Both the position numbers and the translations under genes were made by a program. Shown piece after piece: positions 22,597-34,760 of a DNA stretch of 64,000 bases. The stretch lies in the NCBI GenBank assembly GCA_016801885.1, contig CM028889.1, positions 6,363,501 through 6,427,500 of the forward strand, given 5' to 3'. Under the pieces are notes generated by a model. It saw only the letters and a list, made by a program, of their open reading frames with translations, was not told the origin of the DNA and ran no database searches. How positions within the stretch are numbered: the stretch's first letter is position 1; the number at the start of each line of letters is the position of its first letter. Source of the stretch: Toxotes chatareus. Lineage: Eukaryota > Chordata > Actinopteri > Toxotidae.

Positions 22597-24239
22597 GGGT
22601 GTTGATAGGTTGGGGAATGAAGAAACAGGATTCCTTCTGCACACTTCTTTTGTCCGTGGCACAAACAAAACAATATACAAATCTGAGAACCACACAGGCT
22701 GATCATTAAAGCACTTCCTTTGAATGTCTTTTGAGAGTCTGATGACAGTGTAAAAAGATTCTGTTATAAGGAGGCCACTTAATATATCTGATTGTTCTCA
22801 GTTTGAACATTTCCACGTTTTGCATGTTTTACAGCCACCTAAGGCCTTTCTAACGCAGCTGAAAGTCTTTTGCATCCCGAGGCTGCTCCTTTCCATGTGG
22901 ACATCTAGGACTGCCAACATTTGAAGACGCCATATAAACAAATGAAACGACAGGGCCTGCGTCTCTGGAAATGCAACAACGAGGTATTTTTAGAGTGTGG
23001 TAAACAGATCAGCCTCAGAGAGAGCTGCCTCATCAGACAAACAGAAAGCAGACTTGGGCGGCTGCACCGGTTTTCGTCTGCATGGCTTTTGGTCGTGAAT
23101 CAAACGCAGCATCCCTCATGACTAGCACACGTATGCACATTGGATTTGGCAGTAGCAGCTCCTTATCAGGCCACTTACACCATTATAGTTTCTTTAAATG
23201 CTCCGTGGAGTTACTGTTTTTGTCTTAACCACAACGCCTGAGAAAATGTTTTCACTGACGTGGAATATCTCAGTGTTACCTCAGTGTTTATTTGTACATC
23301 AAACTACACAATGGATTTTAAACCTTTCCTCTGGGGCTTGAAAGTGAATGTGCAGGAAGACAGAGCAAAGTTCAACCAGTTTTAAGAGTTTAAGTGTTTA
23401 GGAACATAGCAAACAACACGTTAGAGCTCACACTTGAACTACACAAAAAGCCATGTGTGAAACAGCGTTTCACATGTGATAAATTCGCATGTGATCCTTT
23501 GTTATGATGCAGAGAAGAGGAAAATATTTGGCAGCAAATCGCACCGCAGATCTTCACAAAACACCACTGTTGTATACTGGTTGTAAGCAAGCCTGAGATC
23601 CAGAATCAGTGTCAGGAAAACACCGTGGGTGAGGGATTGACTGAATCGTGTTGGTCTTACTGAAGTGGCCTCCCTCTGCTGCTTTGAACACTATGGGATA
23701 CAACAACTCTCATATGGGACGGGTAACGGAGACGTAAGAAGAGCACCAGCCAGTCGCATATCAAACAGAAGAGCTTCTCTGGCTAGACAACACAGTCCTT
23801 TTTAATTTAGTGCATGCAACCCTCCATGATGAGAAGCCACACAAGCTGGCCCTGCAGCAGCTGGATTTTCCATGACAGGATTTTTGAGAGGGAATGAACT
23901 TTTACAGTTCATCCACTTATACAGTGGAGTACTGCGCCATCTAGTGGCTGACACTGTTACACAGAGCTCTTTTCTGCAGCGGGACAATGTAGAGGGGTAC
24001 ACCTGAGGCAGAAAGTCAGATTACCCCTGTTTATTGTTGCAGGACCTAGAAACAAAAACTAGAATGGATAATATTGTACAGTAACAGTAAACCTGCGCCC
24101 TTAGTTTCAGCCACAATGACCTGATTTGACCTACTCTCTTCATTTACTGTGATCAGCCTCAGTTGTACTTTGTGCTTCATGCATAATTATCAAATGTTAG
24201 AAAGGTACAATACTAAACTAAGAAAGTGACCATAGTAGA
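22597..24239. other. Intergenic foxf2-foxc1, nothing supported
   Basis: No exon recognised. GCGCCATCTAGTGGC at 23935-23949 is a phrase common in fish interspersed repeats, suggesting transposon debris there. A small 8-bp-arm palindrome (TGTGAAAC/GTTTCACA) lies near 23455-23475. Confidence 0.4.
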
Positions 24240-24250
24240 TGTTACTTGCC

Positions 24251-24341
24251 GAACACTAGCACGTTTCCATAGTAACTGCTAAATTACAGTAACTATGGAA
24301 CACTAGCACATTTCCATAGTTACTGTAATTTAGCAGTTACT
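24251..24341. repeat. Inverted and direct repeat (quasi-palindrome)
   Basis: A perfect 28-bp inverted repeat: 24271-24298 is the reverse complement of 24314-24341, with a 15-base spacer. The arms contain GCTAAATTACAGTAACTATGG. Overlaid on it is a 22-bp direct repeat with one mismatch (GAACACTAGCACGTTTCCATAG at 24251 and 24298). Beyond 24341 the flanking TTAGCGTGCTGATATTAGCA phrase is typical of a fish interspersed repeat, so the structure probably lies within old transposon sequence. Confidence 0.8.
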
Positions 24342-26629
24342 GTAAGTTAGCGTGCTGATATTAGCATTTAGTTCAAAGCCTCACAGTACGCTTATTGCTA
24401 GTATTGTCATAGACCAATGTTTAGGACAAACATAAATAAATGGACTGACTGACTTAAACTGGCTTTTCATTCTCAGTTTTTCTCATTTTTAAACCCAATA
24501 TTTCCTCCAGTCTTTGTGCTAATCAAGGCAAAGTCACAGGACTTGCCCTGTGCTGGATGCACACGTGATGATGCTGTTAATACCAATCTTCTCAAATCCA
24601 AAAATATCAACTTGGTCTGAGAGGACCACCTGGGTCCATAGTCCACATGGTCCACTGCCTTTTGTACATAGCAGTGCATAAGTAACTATATGTGAATATT
24701 CAGTCACCTTTACTGTTCACAGATCCTTATCAGTGGAGGAGCAAAAGTGTGGCACCTCAGTAAAAACAACTTGTTTCCTAAACCAAAGGGTTCGTTCTCT
24801 GTATATTTTAAAGCATCTCAGGCTCAGCTCTGTCAGACTCAGTTTAACTTCCATCAGTTTAAGTGGCATTTAGGCTTTGCTGCACTTCAAACTGAATGCT
24901 AATGTTGGTATATAATAGAGGTAGAGCAAAAATAATTTAGCCTATAACAATAAGCATGTTAGCTTGCTCAGAGTGAGACCCCGTCAACATATTAACAGCC
25001 ATGCAAGTAACAGGTAGAAGAAGTGAGTGATAGGCTCTGTGATATTTACTGTGGGTTATGATCCTCACGGGTCAGATGTCAGTCATAACCTGATCATGCT
25101 GCAGCATGTCTGAGAAAAGGACCAGTGCTAGTCCAGGTATTGCTCTTATCCTTTGTTTCGGTTGAAGAACTGCTGGAAATTGGGCTCCATCTGCTTGACC
25201 TCCCTCAGAGGTGGGTCAGACTCTTAAAGTCTCCTCCCAAGCAGGATATGAAGCTGTTTTCATTCTTCAGCATCTGTCAGAGCTCGGCTATTCGATCAGA
25301 CAGTTTGGACACCACTCTGCTGCAACCGGCCGTGCACCTTTTCCTACAAGACCAAGACGGGTCTTCTGCTCATCCCACTGGATGGCGTGATGAGTCACAA
25401 ACTACAGCATAGCCTCTTTCTTTCCATGAGCCTCTTTCTGTTTAGCTATCTGTGAGGAACTTGTCCAGAGCCTTCAGAGCCACCTGGCTGACATTTGGTG
25501 TCCTTTTCCATGGCTCCTTGCTCTAGGTCTAGAATGGTTTCTTTCTCTTTCAGCTGCTCTAATCTCATGTTGAAGCGTCACCTTGTGCACCTCACAGACT
25601 TTTGCCTGCACAGCACAGATTATTCCGTGATAAGTTTGCTGAATGAAATCTTGAGCCTTCTCAAATTATGAACCTGCTCTGGGATTCACACGAGCAGATT
25701 TATAGATGACTCAGTAAACCTGGTCTCTGAAACAGTCCACAGGAGCTGTGTTTTCCCGAATCAGCAGCCTCTGCAGATTCATCAGACTGGCTGTACTTAC
25801 TGTGTGAATGGGCACAGCACAGGCACTGAGATGGATAGCCTGCATCATATGAATATGTAACCTACAAACTATTTAGTGTTTAAATAGGTTTAAAATACAG
25901 AAAATGGGCAGTGGATTCTGAAATGCTGGATGGAGAGTTTGTGACAACAAACCACGACAAACTATGACCACGATAACTGAAAATCTCCACAGACATTTTT
26001 CAGGCAGTTTATGGAGCATCAGCTTCTTCTGCTCTTCCATTTGTCTGCTTATCTTGATTTCATTTGAAATGGCATGTAAAGGATGGATTAGACTGTTTGT
26101 TAGTCATTGTGTGAAAGAATTGTGTCATTTATCAAGGTGACTAAGTCAGAAACAGCTCAATCCTGAGGAAAAGTTTTTTTTAGTAATTTCCCATGGTCTT
26201 ATTTGAGATTCCAGAGAAGTGCCGTCTGGTCTTAAACGTCCAGTTTTGGGGTAAAAAAGGGAAAAACTGCCATACTGTGAGGCATGTTGTGGCCTTGAGA
26301 ACAGCTTTACCCTCCTCAAACCAGACACAGCCGGAGCAGCAAACAGCGGCTTCATGTTTTGCACACGGATGATTGGCAGCTATTTATTTGAAAACCCGTT
26401 CCAATGTGCTCTTTGGGTGCATGACTTTGAGGTCCTGGGATATTTTGGAAATCTGTCTGTGTTTAATTAGGCACTTACTATAAACACTGTCGATGACACA
26501 GTGAAGTGCCTGCAAAGAATTTCATACTCAAACCCACAGGAGTGAGATTTCATAAGAAAAGAGAAAAGACCGTAAACTGAGATCACCAGTAAAGAAAAAA
26601 AAAAAACTGAATTCAAATACAATTTATTA
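24342..26629. other. Intergenic foxf2-foxc1, nothing supported
   Basis: The first 120 bp look like transposon-derived repeat. The rest is ordinary non-coding DNA with no exon, RNA gene or strong motif cluster recognised. A 95-codon frame at 25125-25412 has no family resemblance. Confidence 0.4.
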
Positions 26630-26835
26630 TTATGTGAGGCGCGTTCATTAAGTCGAGGTTTCCCTCCTTTCCTGTCCTGTTGGTACTAATGATGGTGCAT
26701 GTGCATCACTGTAGCAAAAGATGGCGCCATGTTACTATTTATCAGCCTGTCTGTGCTTAATAAATTTACTTACAGTTGAAGGGATGGTGGCAACACCTGT
26801 ATTCATTGATGATGATGATGATGATGATGCCTAGA
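26630..26835. mobile_element. Possible mariner-like relic and GAT repeat
   Basis: GAGGCGCGTTCATTAAGTCG near 26636 resembles the terminal phrase of some mariner-type elements, and the following 120 bp are not clearly unique. A (GAT) trinucleotide run lies at 26807-26829. No inverted terminal partner was found, so the transposon call is weak; the GAT run is certain. Confidence 0.3.
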
Positions 26836-28279
26836 AATGAGAACCAGATTTTAGTTAGTTTATAAAACAGAAGTTTTATTTCACTGACCTACAGTAACTG
26901 ATTTTTTTTTAATGAGCATCTTATGTAATTAGACCTGTCACAGCCTTTGACTCCAGGACACACTGTATGTATGTAATAAAATACAGTGTTTATCCTCTAT
27001 AGTGTTGTGGATTCTTTTTTAATATGTACCATATATCTTTATATGAGATCATATGTCTAATTCTTCTTATTTTCTAATATTTTTAATGTCATAGATTGAA
27101 TACCCATGTCCATTTTAATTGTGGTCAGTGGATTTTGTAAACAACAGGGACAATGATGAAAATAATCTATATTACGATGTGGTAAAGAAACCAGACTAAA
27201 AAAAAAAAAAAAAAACTTTTTCAAAGCTTACGTGTTGCAGCTGGAAAACATCACTAAACATGTTCAGTGTGACATTTAACTTCACAGCGTGAAGATAAAT
27301 ATACATAATTTGAAGAGATGAATACATAAAAATCACTGTTTTCACTGTGATGGCAAGAGGACTGAGATGCTGACATGCAACCCATCATGCATTTCTACGT
27401 ACTGACCACTGGGGGCCAGGAGTGTGTCGTGAATTAAGGGAAGAAGTTGCCTTTAATTTCTCAGCAGCGATTTCTGTTAAAAACTCGTCCAGTAGAAATA
27501 GAATGAAATTCTCTTCACAATTAGTTCATAGAGTCCAAACATCGCTGTAGTATTTCTAATAATATTTACATATATGGACCTTTAGATTCAGGGTTCTTTT
27601 TGTATTTGGTCCAAAGTATTATCACAGGATGTGGTTGTTTCTCTGAAATGTCAGCTGAGACAGACAGAGGGATGAGGGCTGCAGATGCGAGCGGTTTATC
27701 CTGTAAAAAAAAAAAAATTCTCCGAACTCCTGTTGTAAATGTCTTTACTGATCTGCAAAATAAAATCTAAAGCCTTTTTAGAATTGTTATACAAGTATTT
27801 AATAAACCGTTACTCCACAGCAGGGAGACGCTTGTGAAGCTACCTCTGGGATGCTGTTTCCGTTCCCTGCAGGTCGGTGGTCTGGCACCGACACACGAAG
27901 CGGAGGGCAGCGGAGCCTCGGTGTGTCCTGTAATCGGCAGGGGTCACTGGTCAGTCACGGGCGGACCGGAGGACTCACCGCCCGGACCTCACAGGTGACA
28001 GTCCGCTCTGCATTTCCCTCCTCCTCCTCCTCTGAGGCTGCAGCGGCAACACATGCAAATCACAGAACAAAGAGCGAAATGGAAAGACACAAGCGAGACA
28101 GTGACTCCTCTCATAGATTATCACTTTCTTATCAGTTTGTTCACCTTTTTAATTTCTCCTTTATCTTCTGTTGTAACTTTAATGAAAATCCTGAAACTGA
28201 AAAGGAAGGAACTGTTTTTTGTTTTTTTGTTTTTGTCTAAAATGTTCGATTAAATTTGTCCCTCGGGTCACTTTAGGAG

Positions 28280-28316
<37 letters not shown>

Positions 28317-29339
28317 GTTAAAGAAGCTGGAACGTGCATAAGGCCTGTATTAATTGTATTATTTCCATGGGCTCTTAAATGTAGCTTAACACCAATAAAC
28401 TGGATTTTTTTCCCTCTACATTGGATGTAAAGTTAGAAGACAAATTTTGTTCTCAAAGTGTCTCCAAAACCGCAAACAGTTCTTTTTGTTAACTTCTGAA
28501 ATTTCCAGGATCTGGACTCAGTTTGGCTCAGTTCTACAAATAAAAAGGTTCATATTTTCGTTTTGGGTGCATTTGTGGAATATTCAGAGGATTTTGATCA
28601 ACGTATTTACATCTTGTTGAACCCACAAACCTAAATTAGAGAAGGACTTAAAGTATTTTTTATAAAGTTTTCTAAAGTCTACAAAAATCTCGTGTCGATG
28701 CTGTAACCCTTACTTGGCAAAGTCTACATTATTTGCATTGAACAAACATTTAATAAATGACATGTCCGAGCTGATTTGGCTCAAGATGTACGAAGCAGAC
28801 CAGCACGTGCTTTGGTTGCCTAAATGTGGATAATAAAACCACTTCATGCCACATGCTGGGCTGCTTCATACTTTTAAAATCATTTTGCTGACACGTTTCT
28901 TACTGTGAGTAAACGAGCAGTTAAATCAGACACAACATTGCACTGAATGTTTAAACTAAATGTGAAGACAGGTTTCTAAACAAACAGAATTAATAAAAAC
29001 AAAAATAATTGATGAACAAAATGTAAAATATCTTCAGGTTTGTATCTAAAAAAAAATAGAGCGATAAAACGTTCACTTAATGACAAATCACCAACAAAAA
29101 CAGGTGGACAAATATTAACATTAAGAAATGGTTGTTACTGCATCCTGTTATTTTATTGGAATCTTCTAAGTCTGATAATAAACTGATAACACACTTCAGA
29201 TATGTTATAGAAAAGCCATTTATATTCTCCGTCGGCCTAAAGATAAGGATTAACTACATCCTCTCCTTAATCGTCTCCATCTTTGCATCATGTTTTCACA
29301 TGATTATTTCATGGAGCTGAAAATACACAACGCTGTTTG
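26836..29339. other. Intergenic foxf2-foxc1, second part
   Basis: AT-rich with A-runs (27198-27215, 27703-27716) and a (TAA) run at 28280-28316. A GC-richer patch at about 27830-28050 carries an open frame without recognisable domains and may be regulatory. No exon supported. Confidence 0.4.
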
Positions 29340-29760
29340 TTGTTTTTTAGGCTTCGCAATCAACACAACGAAACATAACTTTGCGGAGGTCGTGGGGAAT
29401 CTTGATGGCTCTGTTAACACCCGTTCAGTGCGAATGGCATTTGGAGGATCTTCACATTTAAAAACGCCACCTCAGTCTCACAGCAGCCGCTCGCACCCAG
29501 GGAAGCCTTTTCTCACCCAGCTCGACCAAATGATCTTCATTTAACCTTTAATTAGTTTCCACACACCGCCCACCGGCGCTGTCGGGGAGCAAGAGGGAGA
29601 CATCCACACTCTTTCATGTGCCTCTGTTTATTCAGAGGCTGAACCGCAGCTGATGAGAGTTTCTCACAGACTGCGGCCTGGTCCGTGTTTGCTCATTTTG
29701 CATTCCTAATCTGTAACACCTTGGCTCTAATTGGAGGTTTAGTTATGCAACGATATTTTA
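29340..29760. promoter_or_regulatory. Candidate regulatory block upstream of foxc1
   Basis: A repeat-free, GC-mixed island about 0.9-1.3 kb upstream of the foxc1 start, between AT-rich stretches. It includes homeodomain-like cores (TTTAATTAG... near 29550, CTAATTGGAGG near 29728). Enhancer-like in texture; not verified by alignment. Confidence 0.27.
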
Positions 29761-29808
29761 ATAATATCAATGTGAATTTTTAATTTCGGCAAAGTAAAAA
29801 AAAAAAAA

Positions 29809-29827
29809 TATATATATATATATATAT
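29809..29827. repeat. AT microsatellite
   Basis: A (TA) run of about nine units directly after a 13-A tract. Confidence 0.85.
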
Positions 29828-30189
29828 CTGACAGGTATCACAGTATGTGCGTGAGAATTCCCTTTCTGGTGATTTTTGGTTGCTCTGTTTTTTGTTTCTT
29901 TGGGTCATTTCCACCTTTACGCAGAGCTTTGATATTTGAGAGGTGGAGAGGAGGGAAAATCAGTTTGGGCAAACATATCTGGATACTTTGAGGATCACCA
30001 CCCAACAATATACTCACTCCCTCGTTTTCAAAAAAGATACATTTTAGTTATTTTACTGCTCTCAATATGATAAATTATAAATCATTAGGGGGAAAAAACT
30101 CAATGTCTCGCAATTTGGGTCATTAAGTACAATTTTTTAAGGAATATGGGCACACCCTGAACAGCATTTTAGTAACTCCATGTTTGAGC

Positions 30190-30614
30190 TGAGGAGAGTG
30201 AGGGAGAGGCGGAGAGGAGGAGGGGGAGGAAGGGGAGGTGGGGTGTAGTAACTTTTATCGCCATGCAGCTTTTCCACAGGTTCATTTCGTCCTCCAATTG
30301 GATGATGGAGCACATATTCGGGGAGGAGCAGCCCGACCAGCCAAAAGGGAAGAAAAAATGTGAAGGGTAAAAAATAGTTCCTTGCTGTGTAGACTCATGC
30401 TCCTCCAACTTTTCTTTTAGCCTCCTCAGTTTCCCAAATGTTCACTGCAGCAGCGTGTGCTCTCTCCGGCTCACCGTGGCGAGCTGTGGCTTAAAAACAG
30501 GACTTCCACACCATAACGAAACACGAGAGAACTTTAACAGAGTCGGAGCACAAGCAAAAGCTGTGAGAGTTTCTGGGGGGACGCAGTTTCGGGAGGTTTT
30601 ACGCATTGCGCAGG
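30190..30614 (+). promoter_or_regulatory. foxc1: Probable foxc1 promoter and 5' UTR
   Basis: Upstream of foxc1 the + strand is purine-rich (GAGGAGG-type, 30188-30240). A CCAAT box lies in the palindrome CCAATTGG (30294-30301), and an A/T-rich TAAAAAATAG, possibly TATA-like, at about 30368. The roughly 200-base stretch before the ATG has no splice acceptor, in keeping with single-exon FOXC1 genes. The start of transcription is not fixed. Confidence 0.4.
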
Positions 30615-32030
30615 ATGCAGGCGCGCTACTCCGTCTCCAGCCCCAACTCTTTGGGAGTTGTACCGTACATCAGCAGCGACCAGAGCTACTACCGGGCCGG
30701 CGGTGGATACACCGGGATGCCTGCGCCTATGAGCATGTACTCCCATGCGGCCCACGACCAGTACCCGGCCAGCATGGCCCGGGCGTACGGACCGTACACC
30801 CCTCAGCACCAGCCTAAGGACATGGTCAAACCTCCCTACAGCTACATCGCTCTCATCACCATGGCGATCCAGAATTCACCGGAGAAAAAGATCACCCTGA
30901 ACGGGATTTATCAGTTTATCATGGAGCGGTTCCCCTTCTACCGGGACAACAAGCAGGGTTGGCAGAACAGCATACGGCACAACCTGTCCCTCAACGAGTG
31001 CTTTGTCAAAGTGCCCCGGGACGATAAGAAGCCCGGTAAGGGCAGCTACTGGACCCTGGACCCGGACTCCTACAACATGTTTGAGAACGGCAGCTTCCTG
31101 CGGCGCCGGAGGAGGTTCAAAAAGAAGGACGCGCAGAGGGACAAGGAAGAGCGGGACAGACAGGGCAAGGACCCGTCTTCCCGCACCCCGGGCCGGGAGC
31201 AGGACCCGCCGGTGCAGGGCTCTCAGCCAGTGCGGATCCAGGATATAAAGACTGAGAACGGGACGTCCACGCCGCCACAGGCCGCGTCTCCAACCCTGGC
31301 CGCCGTACCCAAGATAGAGAGTCCAGACAGCAGCAGCAGCATGTCGACAGGCAGCCCGCACAGTGTGCCCTCCACCCGGTCACTCAGCATGGACGGACCC
31401 GAGCACCACCACCACGGCCAGACCCCGGCGCAGGGCTTCAGCGTGGATAACATAATGACCTCCCTGCGGGGATCCCCGCAGGCCGAGCTCTCCCCGCCTC
31501 TCATCGCCTCCTCTCGGACAGGTATCACCCCTTCACTGTCGCTCAACTATTCCCCCAACCAGACATCCGCCTACAACTCGACGACCTGCAACCAGAACGT
31601 CATCTCCACAAACTCCAACGCCACCTATCACTGCAACATGCAAGCCATGAGCCTGTACGCAGGGGACAGATCATCCGGCGGCCACCTGGCGCCGTCCACC
31701 ACGGTGGAGGAGGCTCTGCCCGACTATTGCATCACTACGACCACCGCGTCCCCGCTCGGGCATAGCAACCTGAGCCAGGCAGGCCAGGACGGCCACCACG
31801 CGCACCAGGGCCGGCTCGCGTCCTGGTACGGGGACCTGAGCCACTTGAGCCCGGGCTACCCGGCGCAGCAGCAGAACTTTCACTCTGTGCGGGAGATGTT
31901 TGAGTCCCAGCGGATTGGGCTGAACGGCTCCCCGGTCAACGGGAATAATAGCTGTCAGATGGCCTTCCCGTCCGGCCAGTCCATCTACCGCACCTCAGGA
32001 GCTTTTGTTTATGACTGCAGCAAGTTCTGA
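30615..32030 (+). CDS. foxc1: Forkhead box protein C1, single-exon gene
   Basis: A 471-residue FOXC1 orthologue, a nuclear transcription factor for eye anterior segment, somite, neural crest and vascular development. The conserved opening MQARYSVSSPNSLGVVPY sets the start at 30615; the in-frame extension upstream has no ATG. Activation domain 1 (about 1-50) precedes the winged-helix domain at about 70-172, with recognition helix NSIRHNLSLNECF (118-130) and basic end RRRRRFKKKD (163-172). The inhibitory region holds two SUMO-type sites, IKTE (211-214) and PKIE (232-235), and the Groucho-type motif FSVDNIM (275-281). The ending SGAFVYDCSKF is the conserved FOXC C-terminus. It lacks the long Ala/Gly/His runs of mammalian FOXC1 (553 residues). 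Length is near what I recall for zebrafish Foxc1a, but a/b assignment is unsure. Third-position GC is high. Confidence 0.96.
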   Translation: MQARYSVSSPNSLGVVPYISSDQSYYRAGGGYTGMPAPMSMYSHAAHDQYPASMARAYGPYTPQHQPKDMVKPPYSYIALITMAIQNSPEKKITLNGIYQFIMERFPFYRDNKQGWQNSIRHNLSLNECFVKVPRDDKKPGKGSYWTLDPDSYNMFENGSFLRRRRRFKKKDAQRDKEERDRQGKDPSSRTPGREQDPPVQGSQPVRIQDIKTENGTSTPPQAASPTLAAVPKIESPDSSSSMSTGSPHSVPSTRSLSMDGPEHHHHGQTPAQGFSVDNIMTSLRGSPQAELSPPLIASSRTGITPSLSLNYSPNQTSAYNSTTCNQNVISTNSNATYHCNMQAMSLYAGDRSSGGHLAPSTTVEEALPDYCITTTTASPLGHSNLSQAGQDGHHAHQGRLASWYGDLSHLSPGYPAQQQNFHSVREMFESQRIGLNGSPVNGNNSCQMAFPSGQSIYRTSGAFVYDCSKF

Positions 32031-32500
32031 AAGCCAAAATGTGTCTTTTAAATTAATAACTCTAATATATATTTTCTATATTTTTTTTGTACTTTTGGTC
32101 TTTTACTCACACTCCGAATGGACACACGACATTCAGAGATTTTTTTGTCGAGGCGTGTGTAACACCAAAAACACGTAAGTTTTCTTCCCTCTCACTTTGA
32201 GAATTGTTTCTAAAGTTGATTCAAATACCAGCTTTTATGACTACAGACTGTAAATTATAGCCTAATATAGTAATTTATTTTTTAGGAAAAGGGAGTGGTT
32301 GGATATTGAGGACCAAACACTTAAACGTTTTTCCACTTTTCTTATTGCTGCCTTTATTTGTCCCAGTTCTTGTATAGAAATAGAGGGGAAACTTTGTAGC
32401 CTATACTGACTTATTTTATTCATTTTGTCTTATTTGTTAAAAACTATTTTGAAGGCATTACATTTGTTTGTTTAATAAAGTGCCGTCTATTTGATTTTAA
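32031..32500 (+). other. foxc1: foxc1 3' UTR
   Basis: AT-rich sequence following the stop codon with T-rich stretches. It ends shortly after the AATAAA at 32474-32479. No coding potential. Confidence 0.7.
32474..32479 (+). terminator. foxc1: foxc1 polyadenylation signal
   Basis: AATAAA in GTTTAATAAAGTGCC, 444 bp after the stop, followed by T/G-rich sequence. Confidence 0.72.
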
Positions 32501-34029
32501 TTTGAGTGATTTATTAGCACAGGTAAAGCCACAGGAAAGGGGCTGTTTTTAAACTGAGAGGTAGATCCTGAACAATAACTTGATAGAGTTCAAAATGTAT
32601 TTCATATTCAGACTCTTTCAAATTTAATTCTAACTGCTAAAAGTTCTGAAAATGACAGCAACTGAAAAAAAAAACAGCTTTTAAAGAAATACGCATGCAC
32701 TGTGTAGTTTTAGAGGCGTTAAATCTCCACATGCGTCCTTTAATCCACATATTTTTCTACTTGTGGAAGAAAAGAACGTATATAACACAATAATGAAAAG
32801 CTCTTAGCTCTATCTAGTTAGAATAGGAAACACTATTTGAAGTTATCAGGGTTTTTGCGCCCGGCTTTGCGCTGCAGAGGCCCAGCCTGGCTGTGCAGCC
32901 GAGGTTACCCAAAAGAGCAAAATGTGAGAGGTGAAAAAGACGAATGTTCATTTTTTTCACTTTCACTGTGAAAGCTTTGGACTAACCCACAGGTTGTATA
33001 TTTTCAGTCCTCGGGTGTAAATGCAGGCGGTAAATAAATACACGTGTGGCAGCAGCTCAACGGTGCGGTTTGAACTCACTAAAGGCCTTGTCAGCAAAAC
33101 AAATCAGTCACTACAAACTGAGCAGGCTGCCGTCTGACTGCTGTTTGTGAATGATGGGAGGTTTTGGATGCAAAAAAAAAGGGGGGGGTTGCAGCTGCAT
33201 TTGTTTTGGATGTCTGCAGAGTCCACTTTGCTGCAGGACCAGACACTTAAGGTCCTATTGATGAGGACGCTCAGATGGAGCTCTGCAGCTTGCTTTGCAT
33301 TTTGTGTCCTGCAGGCTCAGGAATTACAGCAGCACTGACCTGCTATGGCTGATTGAAATATCGCTGCTGTCAGGTGTTTATTTATTTCAGTGCTTCCCTT
33401 ATGACGTTAGGCAACCCCCCCCCCCCCCCCACCCGAAAAACTCCAGATTCTCCTGAAGACCAAAATCTCTCATTAGGCTTTATTTTTTCTCCTTTGTTCT
33501 TTAATATGTACAGTTAAATCCACAGGGCAGCGTGTATGTCCAGTTTTTAACCAGCCATCTTTATTAAGATAATAATATTATTAAATATAATATTTTATAT
33601 AAAAACATAATCAGCTATAATAAAGTTATCGCCATGTATCATTTAGTAGTCTCAATAATTTGGAACAGGTCATAAGTGACGCGCAAAATTTTTAAAAGAA
33701 ATGAAAAAAAAAAAAAACACATCAAGAACAACATCAATAATAATAATAATAATAATGGGACAGTAAAAGTTAGTTTAGTTTCCAGGACCGTTTGAATTTG
33801 AAACAACAATAACCTGATTTTTGGTTTGCCTGAGCTCTTGAAGCACCTTGGCCCCGTTACCTGTGCTCTGATCCAGCAGCCTGCAGGCGCTGAGAGATCT
33901 GCTGAGACATTTTCAGTCTCTGGCAGACAGTGTAACACCTCTGGACCCGGAGCAGTATGTGTGCGTGTGTGTGTGTGTGCGCGTGCGCAGGTGTGTGTCC
34001 TCGCACGGCCGAGCAGGCAGTGAATAGGT
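32501..34029. other. Intergenic foxc1-gmds, first part
   Basis: No exon. Homopolymer runs are notable: an A-run passing into a G-run at 33171-33188, about 16 C at 33415-33430, and an A-run near 33703-33716. AAT repeats lie near 33736-33755 and a short GT/GC run at 33958-33982. Confidence 0.45.
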
Positions 34030-34760
34030 GGCTTAAACGCGCCTGTCAGTTTCGGGCCTGTGTGGATGAGATTTTAATGAGTCAGTGAAACTAAAAATTC
34101 CAGCGCGCAGACGCTCTCCAGGGCCGCCAGTCAGATGGGTCAAGCCCATTATAGATAACGTAAACAACGTGCTGTTGGCTCGATTGCTGCACCTTCCACA
34201 GGAGGTTTAAGCACTTTAAAAGAGAAAAGACAACAGCCTGAGTACAAGCGGTCGCCTTATAATAACATGAAAAACTAGATTATTGCTCCTAAACAAACGT
34301 CTCTGAGGTTGATGCAGGACTCAAGAGTCAGGAGGGAAATTTTTACTCCGGGCTGCGAATCATTTTTCATTATAGGGACAAGACAGGAAGAGGTGATGGA
34401 GGTCAATGGAGAGGATGTCAACAATGCACTTTAGGAAAAGGACGGCGAGAAGCCTGCGGTAATGCCTGTCACTGCCTTATCTAAACCACCTTCAGAGGGC
34501 CCGCAGAGCGCGGGCCTGCGGACTGGAGTATTGTTGTGGCGGTTTGCAGGCCTGCAGCGTTAAGACTGAGGAGACTCCCAGAGGAGGAGAGGAGGGCTCG
34601 TCTGACTGGAAACGCTGCCAATAAGCTTTATGTGCTCACTAAAGCGCCTTCAACAGGCCTAATTGAGGAATTATTACTGTGCCACGAAGTGTTTCAGGTA
34701 TTTTAATGTTCAGCTCGGTATCACTAATAATTAACATTAGTGTGAAATATACATCGCCCC
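34030..34760. promoter_or_regulatory. Candidate foxc1 downstream enhancer with forkhead site
   Basis: A 730-bp repeat-free island 2 kb past foxc1. It contains a consensus forkhead site GTAAACAA (34160-34167, fits RTAAAYA), a GC hairpin GGGCCCGCAGAGCGCGGGCC near 34497-34516, and homeodomain cores such as CCTAATTGAGGAATTATTA near 34658-34676. The forkhead site would permit auto- or cross-regulation by the neighbouring Fox genes. This rests on motif reading only. Confidence 0.35.

Noticed and set aside
30606..30614. In-frame extension of foxc1 before its ATG
   Set aside because: The three extra codons begin with TTG, not ATG; the conserved family start MQARYSV is at 30615.
30876..31361. Long - strand frames across foxc1
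   Set aside because: Shadows of the GC-rich foxc1 coding sequence; products are Arg/Ala/Leu-rich and match nothing.
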